12,878 nucleotides of DNA, from NCBI GenBank assembly GCA_946478895.1, contig CAMLDY010000068.1, positions 1-12,878 on the forward strand, read 5' to 3'. Position 1 is the first letter of the stretch. Each line of letters begins with the position of its first letter. The stretch is from an uncultured Gemmatimonadota bacterium (GTDB lineage Bacteria; Gemmatimonadota; Gemmatimonadetes; Gemmatimonadales; Gemmatimonadaceae). Positions 7,387-12,878 of this stretch are shown in pieces. A program made the translations under genes and the position numbers. Under the pieces are notes generated by a model. That model was not told the DNA's origin. It did no database searches and saw only the letters and a list, made by a program, of their open reading frames with translations.

Positions 7387-7788
7387 ATGAGCATGACAGA
7401 TCCGATAGCCGATATGCTCACGCGCATTCGCAACGCCTGCGGGGCGAAGCACCGTCGCGTGGACATGCCGGTCTCGAAGCTGAAGGTGGAGATCGCGAAG
7501 ATCCTGAAGGAGAACAACTTCATTCAGGACTACAAGACGCTCGACACGGAAGACGGACGGCAGACGCTGCGCGTAGTGCTTAAGTACGCGCAGGGGGGCC
7601 AGCCGGTAATCCGCGAGCTGCGTCGCGTCTCCACGCCGGGCCTGCGCAAGTACGTCGCGGTCGCGGAGATTCCACGGGTACGCAACGGCCTCGGCATGGC
7701 GATCCTCAGCACGTCGCAGGGCGTGATGTCGGACCGTCAGGCGCGTCAGGCGCGGACCGGCGGCGAGCTGCTCGCCCTGGTCTGGTAA
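7387..7788 (+). CDS. rpsH: 30S ribosomal protein S8
   Basis: S8 is a primary binder of 16S rRNA helix 21 in the platform, and in E. coli the translational repressor of the spc operon. The 133-residue product begins MSMTDPIADMLTRIRNA, as in the family, and ends with the invariant GELLALVW. The RNA-binding signature GLGMAILSTSQGVM is at residues 101-114, with STSQG the 16S contact loop. ATG 7387 is preferred over the ATG two codons later, since GAGGA (7372-7376) is well spaced for it. It is the only spc gene here with a long upstream gap, and that gap carries a likely S8 target hairpin. Confidence 0.98.
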   Translation: MSMTDPIADMLTRIRNACGAKHRRVDMPVSKLKVEIAKILKENNFIQDYKTLDTEDGRQTLRVVLKYAQGGQPVIRELRRVSTPGLRKYVAVAEIPRVRNGLGMAILSTSQGVMSDRQARQARTGGELLALVW

Positions 7789-7803
7789 GGGGGAACTCAG
7801 AGA

Positions 7804-8352
7804 ATGTCACGAATTGGAAAGCATCCGGTCGCGGTCCCCAAGGGAGTGACGGCCGAAATCAAAGGCAACACCGTACATGTCAAGGGTCCGAAGGGCGAGC
7901 TCGAGCGAACCCTCCATCCCGACATGAAGGTCTCGCTCAACGACGGTCAGATCACCGTCGAGCGTCCGTCGGATGAGGCCAATCACAAGGCGCTGCACGG
8001 CCTGAGTCGTACCCTCGTCGCGAACATGATCGAGGGCGTCACCAAGGGCTTCAAGAAGGAGCTCGAGCTGGTGGGAGTGGGCTACAAGGCTGATCAGCGC
8101 CCGTACGGCCTGCAGCTCGCGCTCGGCTTCTCGCATCCGGTGAAGTACGAGGCGCCGAAGGGAATCAAGCTCAGCGCGCCGCAGCCGACGATGATCGTAA
8201 TCGAAGGCCCGAACAAGGAAGTCGTCGGCCAGGTCGCCGCCGAGCTGCGCAGCATCAGACCGCCCGAGCCCTACAAGGGCAAGGGAATCAAGTACGTTGG
8301 AGAACAGATCCGCCGCAAAGCTGGAAAGGCGGGTAAGGCGGGAGCCAAGTAA
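7804..8352 (+). CDS. rplF: 50S ribosomal protein L6
   Basis: L6 lies near the GTPase-associated region and the sarcin-ricin loop. Its 182 residues include the tandem L6 folds: MSRIGKHPVAVPKGVTAEIK at the start, HGLSRTLVANMIEGVTKGF (65-83), ELVGVGYKA, and the family signature PEPYKGKGIKY (154-164). A short KAGKAGKAGAK tail is encoded by a small nine-base repeat (AAGGCGGGT/A). The stop overlaps the rplR start by one base (TAATG). Confidence 0.98.
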   Translation: MSRIGKHPVAVPKGVTAEIKGNTVHVKGPKGELERTLHPDMKVSLNDGQITVERPSDEANHKALHGLSRTLVANMIEGVTKGFKKELELVGVGYKADQRPYGLQLALGFSHPVKYEAPKGIKLSAPQPTMIVIEGPNKEVVGQVAAELRSIRPPEPYKGKGIKYVGEQIRRKAGKAGKAGAK

Positions 8353-8708
8353 TGCCTAAGATGGCCAGACCAAAATCGCGCGATCAGCTTCGTACGCGCC
8401 GTCACTTTCGCCTTCGCAAGAAGGTGATCGGCAGCGCCGAGCGGCCGCGCCTGGTCGTGTATCGCTCGATCAAGCACATCTACGCGCAGCTGGTGGATGA
8501 CACCGCGCAGCGCACGATCATGACGGTGACCGATTCGGGACTCACCGGCAAGCCGACCGAGCGTTCGGTGGAAGTTGGGAAGCGTCTCGCGGAGAAGGCG
8601 AAGGATGCGGGCGTGACGCGCGTTGTTTTCGACAGAGCTGGATACAAATATCACGGCCGCGTGAAAGGCGTAGCCGACGGAGCCCGCGAGGGCGGGTTGG
8701 AGTTTTAA
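8352..8708 (+). CDS. rplR: 50S ribosomal protein L18
   Basis: L18 carries 5S rRNA into the central protuberance together with L5 and L25. The 118-residue product has the basic N-terminal arm (RTRRHFRLRKKVIGSAERPR, 15-34), the RLVVYRSIKHIYAQLVDD strand and the C-terminal VVFDRAGYKYHGRVKGVADG (90-109) with its conserved FDRgGy.YHGRV motif. The end GAREGGLEF is canonical. It overlaps rplF by one base. Its last codons hold GGAG (8699-8702), the binding site for rpsE. Confidence 0.98.
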   Translation: MPKMARPKSRDQLRTRRHFRLRKKVIGSAERPRLVVYRSIKHIYAQLVDDTAQRTIMTVTDSGLTGKPTERSVEVGKRLAEKAKDAGVTRVVFDRAGYKYHGRVKGVADGAREGGLEF

Positions 8709-8711
8709 TAA

Positions 8712-9509
8712 ATGGCAGACAACGAGAACGAGACGTCGGAAACGGTATCGGCGGGCGGCGACAGCCAGCCGTCGGAGCGGCCGCGCGGCGGCGGTAGCGC
8801 GCGCAGCGGTGGCGGCGGCCGTGGTGGCCGTGGCGGCGGCGGACGCGGGGGACCCGGTGGCGGTCGCGGACGTGGCGGCGGCGGTGGTGGTGGTCAGGGC
8901 GGCGGCCGTGGCGATGGCCAGGGCGGACGCGGCGGCCGTGGCGGTCGCGAGGGCAAAGGCCGCGACCGTGAAGGCGGACGCGGAGAAGGTGGCAGCGAGC
9001 TCGTAGAGAACGTGATCGCAATCAATCGCGTCGCCAAAGTCGTGAAGGGCGGACGCCGCTTCTCCTTCAACGCGCTCGTCGCCGTCGGAGACGGTCAGGG
9101 GCGCGTCGGCTTTGCCACCGGTAAGGCCAACGAAGTCTCGGAAGCGGTGCGCAAGGCGGTCGATGGCGCTCGCCGCAACATGGTGAGCATCCCGATGACG
9201 GGCGGAACGATTCCGCACGAAGTCGTTGGCTGCCACGGTGCGGGTAAGGTTCTCATGAAGCCAGCCGCTCCAGGCGCCGGGGTAATCGCCGGTGGCGCTG
9301 TGCGCGCTATCATGGAATGCGCGGGCATCGCCGACATTCTGACCAAGAGCCTCGGCTCGACCAATCCGCACAACATGGTGCTGGCCGCGCTGGATGGACT
9401 CCAGCAGCTGACGACCGTCGAGCAGATCGCGCGCGAGCGCGGCATCGAAGTGTCGAGCATCGGCTATCGCTCACGCGCCAAGTCGAAGGAGGCTGTCGCG
9501 CATGCCTAG
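8712..9509 (+). CDS. rpsE: 30S ribosomal protein S5 with RGG-rich N-terminal extension
   Basis: S5 acts in decoding fidelity and the mRNA-entry helicase. From about residue 95 ([20 protein letters not shown]) to 265 the protein is an ordinary S5. It has the double-stranded RNA-binding fold ([18 protein letters not shown]), [20 protein letters not shown] (183-202) and [11 protein letters not shown]. The usual length is about 165-200; this one has 265. Residues 1-24 are acidic/polar, and about 25-94 are Gly/Arg-rich with seven RGG motifs (Arg25, 37, 40, 45, 54, 73, 76), resembling eukaryotic RGG RNA-binding regions and probably disordered. GGAG nine bases before ATG 8712 supports the long start. 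The GTG at 9012 would give a short S5 but lacks a good binding site. The end overlaps rpmD by 8 bases. Confidence 0.97.
   Translation: MADNENETSETVSAGGDSQPSERPRGGGSARSGGGGRGGRGGGGRGGPGGGRGRGGGGGGGQGGGRGDGQGGRGGRGGREGKGRDREGGRGEGGSELVENVIAINRVAKVVKGGRRFSFNALVAVGDGQGRVGFATGKANEVSEAVRKAVDGARRNMVSIPMTGGTIPHEVVGCHGAGKVLMKPAAPGAGVIAGGAVRAIMECAGIADILTKSLGSTNPHNMVLAALDGLQQLTTVEQIARERGIEVSSIGYRSRAKSKEAVAHA
8784..8993 (+). repeat. Gly/Arg low-complexity repeat region in rpsE
   Basis: Short imperfect units of GGC/GGT glycine codons interrupted by CGT/CGC arginine codons encode the RGG-rich head of S5 (residues 25-94). No strict period is kept; GGCGGCCGTGGC-like units recur. This type of DNA readily expands and contracts, and the length of the head probably varies among relatives. 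Confidence 0.8.
9486..9492 (+). promoter_or_regulatory. strong ribosome binding site for rpmD inside rpsE
   Basis: AAGGAGG lies nine bases before the ATG at 9502 and inside the rpsE coding end. It fixes the rpmD start and so confirms the 22-residue N-terminal extension of L30. Confidence 0.85.
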
Positions 9510-9786
9510 AACACACGTCTGGTGGAGAACTCGCGGGCCGAAGACGACGCCCAAGGAGACTCTCACCAAGGGAAAAGTTCGAATCAAGCAGGTGAGAAGC
9601 GGCATCGGCCACTCGTGGCGGATGAGACTGACGCTCGAGGCGCTCGGTCTGCGCAATCACCAGTCTGAAGTGATCAAACAGGATTCGCCCGCGCTGCGTG
9701 GGCAGATCAAGCACGTGCGTCACCTCGTCGAAGTGACGCCGGTAGAAGCGGGAAGAGGGAAGCGGGAAGAGGGAAACGAGGAATAA
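9502..9786 (+). CDS. rpmD: 50S ribosomal protein L30 with extensions at both ends
   Basis: L30 is a small 23S rRNA-binding ferredoxin-like protein, usually about 60 residues. The core is residues 23-80: [40 protein letters not shown] and [16 protein letters not shown], matching the family pattern RS.IG...., LGLr, dtPa.rGmi..v..lv. The protein has 94 residues. A 22-residue aromatic and basic head ([20 protein letters not shown]) is supported by the near-perfect binding site before ATG 9502; no ATG, GTG or TTG lies next to the core. A 14-residue tail ([13 protein letters not shown]) is written by a heptamer repeat. The start overlaps rpsE by 8 bases and the TAA abuts the rplO ATG. Confidence 0.94.
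   Translation: MPRTHVWWRTRGPKTTPKETLTKGKVRIKQVRSGIGHSWRMRLTLEALGLRNHQSEVIKQDSPALRGQIKHVRHLVEVTPVEAGRGKREEGNEE
9748..9775 (+). repeat. heptamer tract at the 3' end of rpmD (4 units)
   Basis: Four exact head-to-tail units alternate GCGGGAA, GAGGGAA, GCGGGAA, GAGGGAA. They encode the L30 tail and stop 11 bases before the rplO ATG (9787). GAGGAA at 9778-9783 is too close to the rplO start to be a normal binding site, so GAGGGA of the last unit (9769-9774, 12 bases away) may serve. Twenty-eight bases is not a multiple of three. Deleting one unit would put the TAA at 9784-9786 out of frame and run rpmD reading into rplO in another frame. Confidence 0.88.
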
Positions 9787-10299
9787 ATGGCGTCAACCAA
9801 AACGAAGAGCAGAGCTCGCGGCGCGAGTGAAGCGGCGGCCGCCGAAAGGATCGGGCTGCACAATCTGGTTCCCGCTCCGGGATCGCACCGGAACCGCAAG
9901 AGACTCGGACGTGGTCCGGGCTCGGGCACCGGCAAGACGTCGGGCAAGGGACACAAGGGCATCAAGGCGCGCGCAGGGCATCACGGTCCGGGCGGGGGGA
10001 AACCCCAGTTCGAGGGCGGGCAGATGCCGATAACTCGGCGCGTGCCTAAGCGCGGGTTTACCAATATCTTTCGCGTAGAGCACCAGGTGGTCGGCTTCGA
10101 TGATCTCGCGACGTTGCCGGAAGGCGCAGAGGTCACCGAGGAGATGCTGATCGAGGCTGGACTGATTCGTAAAGGAAAGGGTCCTGCCAAGCTTCTCGCC
10201 AACGGCGACGCCGCGAAGGGCGTAGTCGTGCGCGGGATCAAGATGAGCGCTGGCGCTCGGCAGAAACTCGAAGCGGCCGGAGGCCGGGTAGAGAACTAA
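9787..10299 (+). CDS. rplO: 50S ribosomal protein L15
   Basis: L15 is a late-assembling 50S protein with a long basic N-terminal arm that penetrates 23S rRNA. The core starts at residue 22 ([20 protein letters not shown]), followed by [18 protein letters not shown] (41-58) and the glycine-rich arm with [18 protein letters not shown] (76-93). The C-terminal domain ends in [15 protein letters not shown], the usual nucleotide-free fold. The 170-residue length exceeds about 145 because of a 21-residue Ala/Lys head ([20 protein letters not shown]). The start follows the rpmD stop without a gap and the stop abuts the secY ATG. Confidence 0.97.
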   Translation: MASTKTKSRARGASEAAAAERIGLHNLVPAPGSHRNRKRLGRGPGSGTGKTSGKGHKGIKARAGHHGPGGGKPQFEGGQMPITRRVPKRGFTNIFRVEHQVVGFDDLATLPEGAEVTEEMLIEAGLIRKGKGPAKLLANGDAAKGVVVRGIKMSAGARQKLEAAGGRVEN

Positions 10300-11634
10300 A
10301 TGGCGCAATCAGCCCCAGCGGCGGCAGTAAGCAACATCTACAACACGCCGGAATTACGAGACAAGATCGTCTTCACCTTCCTCTGTCTCGTGATCTACAG
10401 GGTCGGCTCGCACATCACCGCGCCGGGCATCGACGTCGTGGCACTGACCGATTTCTTCGCCAACAGGGGCGGAGGCGGCCTGCTTGGCCTCTATGATCTG
10501 TTCGTCGGCGGCGGTCTTTCCCGCGCGACGGTCTTCGCGCTCGGCATCATGCCGTACATCTCGGCCAGCATCTTCATCCAGATCGCCGGCGCGGTCGTGC
10601 CGACCGTCGAGAAGATGCAGAAGGATGAGGAAGGCAGAAAGCGCGTGACGCAGTGGACCCGCTACATCACCGTGGTTCTGGCGGTGGTGCAGGGGTGGGG
10701 TTTCGCGTTGTTCACCTCCTCGCTCGAGAACGCGGTCCTCAATCCGGGCTTCGGCTTCAAGCTGCAAATGGTGACGGTGCTCACCACCGGCGCGATCTTC
10801 GTGATGTGGCTCGGCGAGATGATCACCGAGCGCGGCCTTGGCAACGGCGCGTCGCTGATCATTTTCTTCTCGATCATCGAGCGCTTCTGGCCGGGAATCT
10901 TCGGCACCTTCGGTTTCGTGAAGACGCAGGCGGTCGGTCCGTTCTCACTCGTCGTCCTCGGCATTGTGATGGTCGCCGTCGTCGCGGGCACCATCGCGAT
11001 CACCATCGCCGCGCGCCGGGTGATGATTCAGATCCCGCAGCGTACCATGGCGCGCGGCCGGCAGAGAGAAGCGGCGAAGAACTTCATCCCGCTGCGCATC
11101 AACGCGGCCGGCGTCATGCCGATCATCTTTGCGTCGTCGGTGATCGTCGTCCCGGGAGCGATCGCGCAGTTCAGCGGCAATGAGAACGCCCGCATTCTCT
11201 CCGAGTACTTTCAGCCGGGTACCTGGCTGTATTACGCGTCGTTTGCCATCCTGACGGTATTTTTCACCTATTTCTACACCTCGATCATCTTCAATCCCGT
11301 CGACATCGCCGAGAATCTGAAGAAGCAGGGCGGCTTCATTCCTGGCGTCAAGCCGGGCAACACCACGGCGGAGTACATCGATCACGTCGTGTCCAGAATC
11401 ACCTTCCCGGGTGCGATCTTCCTGACTTTCATCGCGCTGCTGCCCGTCTTCATCGCCGACATGATCAACGTGCCGTTCCGGTTTGGTGGAACGTCGCTGC
11501 TGATCGTGGTCGGCGTGGCGCTCGACACGATGGCGCAGGTCAATCAGCACCTGCTGCTGCGCAAGTACGACGGATTCATGAAGAAGGGCCGCGTCCGATT
11601 CCGAGGGCGTAGCACGACTGGCGGGGCCTACTAG
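10300..11634 (+). CDS. secY: protein translocase subunit SecY
   Basis: SecY is the protein-conducting channel of the inner membrane, working with SecE, SecG, SecA and SRP-bound ribosomes. The 444-residue protein has ten hydrophobic segments, at roughly 22-40, 76-100, 118-138, 155-176, 184-204, 214-238, 269-290, 308-331, 367-389 and 397-415. Signature stretches include ATVFALGIMPYISASIFIQI (76-95), the plug region before it (GGGGLLGLYDLF), and the cytosolic loop IPQRTMARGRQREAAKNFIP (245-264) followed by LRINAAGVMPIIFASS. The loop GGFIPGVKPGNTTAEYID (344-361) and the C-terminal QVNQHLLLRKYDGFMKKGRV (413-432) are also canonical. It ends the spc block; a hairpin follows. Confidence 0.98.
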   Translation: MAQSAPAAAVSNIYNTPELRDKIVFTFLCLVIYRVGSHITAPGIDVVALTDFFANRGGGGLLGLYDLFVGGGLSRATVFALGIMPYISASIFIQIAGAVVPTVEKMQKDEEGRKRVTQWTRYITVVLAVVQGWGFALFTSSLENAVLNPGFGFKLQMVTVLTTGAIFVMWLGEMITERGLGNGASLIIFFSIIERFWPGIFGTFGFVKTQAVGPFSLVVLGIVMVAVVAGTIAITIAARRVMIQIPQRTMARGRQREAAKNFIPLRINAAGVMPIIFASSVIVVPGAIAQFSGNENARILSEYFQPGTWLYYASFAILTVFFTYFYTSIIFNPVDIAENLKKQGGFIPGVKPGNTTAEYIDHVVSRITFPGAIFLTFIALLPVFIADMINVPFRFGGTSLLIVVGVALDTMAQVNQHLLLRKYDGFMKKGRVRFRGRSTTGGAY

Positions 11635-11641
11635 ATTTCCC

Positions 11642-11674
11642 TCGGAGGAGCCAAAAGCTCCTCCGAATCATTTT
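11642..11674 (+). terminator. hairpin with short T run between secY and adk
   Basis: TCGGAGGAGC (11642-11651), loop CAAAA and GCTCCTCCGA (11657-11666) form a perfect 10-bp stem; four T bases follow after AATCA (11671-11674). It resembles an intrinsic terminator, but the T run is short and displaced, so partial termination or attenuation at the end of the spc block is more likely than a full stop. The 5' arm contains GGAGGAG, a ribosome-binding-like sequence that the CCTCC of the 3' arm would hide. I see no promoter between it and adk. Confidence 0.6.
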
Positions 11675-11687
11675 ACGGTATCCGGCG

Positions 11688-12374
11688 ATGATCATCGTGC
11701 TGCTCGGCCCGCCCGGCGCGGGGAAGGGGACGCAGGCGGACAAGCTCGCGGCGCGTCTCGGAATTCCGAAGATCGCGACCGGCGACGTTCTCCGCGCAGC
11801 GGTGCGTGACGGCACAAAGCGTGGGCTCGAGGCCAAGGCCTATATGGATCGGGGCGATCTCGTGCCCGACTCCGTGATTCTCGGTATCCTTCAGGATGTG
11901 ATGACTTCTCCCGCAACCGCCAAAGGCGCCATCCTCGACGGCGCGGTGAGAACGGTGCCGCAGGCCGAAGGAGTGGGGATGATGCTCGCGGAAATCGGCA
12001 AAAAGGTCGACAAGGTATTGCTCTTCGATGTCGATGACGATGAGCTGGTGAAGCGCCTGAGCACCCGAACCGTCTGCGAGGGATGCCAGACGCCGTACAT
12101 GGGCCGCGAGCCCGGGACGGCGTGCGAGAAGTGCGGCGGGAGGCTGGTGCGCCGCAAGGACGACGAGCCGGATGCCATTCGCAATCGTCTCGAGGTGTAT
12201 CGAACCCAGACGGCGCCGGTGATCGACTGGTACGACGATCACAAGATGAAGGTCCTGAGAATCGACGCCGATGCGCCGGTGGACGTGGTGACGCGCCGAG
12301 CGCTCGAGGCTATCGGTGAAGCGGGAGCGGAGGGACGCGGCTTGCGCGATACCGGGGCCGGGAGGATCGATTGA
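11688..12374 (+). CDS. adk: adenylate kinase (zinc-type long form)
   Basis: Adenylate kinase catalyses ATP + AMP <-> 2 ADP in the cytosol. Residues 7-15 are the P-loop GPPGAGKGT. ATGDVLRAAV (30-39) is the AMP-binding start, and DDEPDAIRNRLEVYRTQTAP (158-177) holds the conserved catalytic arginines. The LID has Cys130, Cys133, Cys146 and Cys149, the full four-cysteine zinc knuckle of Gram-positive-type long enzymes. An oddity is GAVRT at 85-89 where nearly all homologues I know have GFPRT; the AMP-contacting Arg88 is kept. The tail after residue 211 (AEAG-like, Gly/Arg-rich) is longer than usual and not conserved. ATG 11688 gives the standard N-terminus although the ribosome binding site is poor. 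It overlaps map by 4 bases. Confidence 0.96.
   Translation: MIIVLLGPPGAGKGTQADKLAARLGIPKIATGDVLRAAVRDGTKRGLEAKAYMDRGDLVPDSVILGILQDVMTSPATAKGAILDGAVRTVPQAEGVGMMLAEIGKKVDKVLLFDVDDDELVKRLSTRTVCEGCQTPYMGREPGTACEKCGGRLVRRKDDEPDAIRNRLEVYRTQTAPVIDWYDDHKMKVLRIDADAPVDVVTRRALEAIGEAGAEGRGLRDTGAGRID
12361..12365 (+). promoter_or_regulatory. ribosome binding site for the TTG start of map
   Basis: GGAGG lies five bases before TTG 12371. Together with the protein alignment it selects this non-ATG start over the first in-frame ATG at 12407. Confidence 0.7.
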
Positions 12375-12878
12375 TCCAGCTCAAATCACCGCGCGAGATA
12401 GAAATCATGGCGCGCGGCGGCGAGATCCTCGCCGAGACCGTGCACCTGCTGGAGAGAAGCGCGAAGGCGGGGATGACTACGGCAGATCTCGATAAGATCG
12501 CCGACGATTTCATCCGCTCGCATCCAGGCGCGACGCCAGCGTTCAAGGGGCTATACAACTTTCCGGCGAGCATCTGCACCTCGATCAACCAGGAGATCGT
12601 GCACGGCATCCCCTCCAGGAAGCGGACCATCGAGGAAGGAGACATCGTCTCGATCGACATCGGTGTGCGCCTCGAGGGCTATTACACCGATTCCGCTACG
12701 ACCGTCGCGGTAGGGAAAGTCAACGCCGAGTCGAAGAAGCTGCTCGAGGTAACGAAGCGCGCTCTTGCGGCGGGCATCGCCGCCGCGACCCCGGAAAACC
12801 ACATCGGTGACATTGGTGCTGCCGTCCAGGCGGTAGTCGAGGCGGCGGGGTTCAGCGTGGTGCGCGATCTGGTCGGCC
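12371..12878 (+). CDS. map: type I methionine aminopeptidase (partial, 3' end outside)
   Basis: Map removes the initiator methionine from nascent proteins at the ribosome. From TTG 12371 the product begins (M)IQLKSPREIEIMARGGEILA, lining up with the family start (usually I.iKtpeEIekMR.AGrl.A); TTGA overlaps the adk stop. Visible active-site residues are His78 in NQEIVHGIPS, and Asp96 and Asp107 in DIVSIDIGVRLEGYYTDSAT, corresponding to His79, Asp97 and Asp108 of E. coli. The remaining metal ligands (His, two Glu) lie beyond the window end. The first in-frame ATG would cut off 12 conserved residues. About 169 codons are present of a usual 250-260. In related clusters infA, rpmJ, rpsM and the alpha operon follow. 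Confidence 0.95.
   Translation, partial: MIQLKSPREIEIMARGGEILAETVHLLERSAKAGMTTADLDKIADDFIRSHPGATPAFKGLYNFPASICTSINQEIVHGIPSRKRTIEEGDIVSIDIGVRLEGYYTDSATTVAVGKVNAESKKLLEVTKRALAAGIAAATPENHIGDIGAAVQAVVEAAGFSVVRDLVG

Noticed and set aside
7356..7583. Frame overlapping the rpsZ-rpsH gap and rpsH, in principle a small extra gene
   Set aside because: Most of it is rpsH out of frame, it has no binding site or family features, and the gap is better explained by an RNA hairpin.
8271..9371. 366-codon antisense frame with an Ala/Thr-rich block opposite rpsE
   Set aside because: The Ala/Thr block is the reverse complement of the Gly/Arg repeat in S5, so it is a by-product of that repeat.
7361..11680. TACGGTA shared by the rpsZ-rpsH gap (7361-7367) and the secY-adk gap (11674-11680), as a possible -10 promoter element
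   Set aside because: No -35-like sequence is correctly spaced in either place, a seven-base match between two short gaps is not unlikely by chance, and the first copy is part of the S8-like hairpin stem.
12315..12345. Possible fifth heptamer tract at the 3' end of adk (GCGGGAG and GAGGGAC)
   Set aside because: The two units are nine bases apart, not seven, and neither matches GCGGGAA exactly; too weak to count, though an old decayed tract cannot be excluded.

Overview
This window is a GC-rich bacterial ribosomal-protein gene cluster: the fused S10 and spc operons, with every gene on the + strand. It opens with the last codons of tuf (EF-Tu). It then reads rpsJ-rplC-rplD-rplW-rplB-rpsS-rplV-rpsC-rplP-rpmC-rpsQ-rplN-rplX-rplE-rpsZ(rpsN)-rpsH-rplF-rplR-rpsE-rpmD-rplO-secY-adk-map and runs off the end inside map. 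No tRNA, rRNA, insertion sequence, prophage or CRISPR array is visible. Gene order, the tuf-rpsJ junction, the zinc-type S14 and the secY-adk-map tail suit a Gram-negative, GC-rich, non-proteobacterial phylum. My best guess, from protein flavour and the heptamer repeats, is Gemmatimonadota; this is an impression, not a demonstrated placement.

Layout. Positions 1-56 are the tuf tail. Positions 110-5630 are S10-operon genes, mostly packed with 1-11 nt overlaps or gaps under 30 nt. Positions 5643-11634 are spc-operon genes ending in secY. A perfect 10-bp hairpin followed by a short T run (11642-11674) separates secY from adk-map. The one large gap inside the spc segment is 7296-7386, before rpsH. 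It folds on paper into a long imperfect hairpin whose core reproduces the S8-binding core of 16S rRNA helix 21 (GUC opposite GAUAC) and ends two bases before the rpsH ribosome binding site. I read it as a candidate S8 autoregulatory site, placed differently from the E. coli one at rplX/rplE.

The genes make 21 ribosomal proteins, the SecY translocon channel, adenylate kinase and methionine aminopeptidase, so the cluster joins ribosome assembly to membrane protein export, nucleotide balance and N-terminal Met removal. Two features are out of the ordinary. First, a tandem heptamer GCGGGAA (with variants) recurs at four gene ends: after tuf, and inside the 3' coding ends of rplD, rpmC and rpmD. 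Second, many ribosomal proteins carry terminal extensions: a Lys/Ala-rich tail of about 75 residues on L4, an RGG-rich head of about 95 residues on S5, a basic tail on L29, and smaller ones on L5, L15, L22, L24, L30, S17 and S19. Smaller oddities are a shortened HPHGG loop in L2 and GAVRT in place of GFPRT in adenylate kinase.
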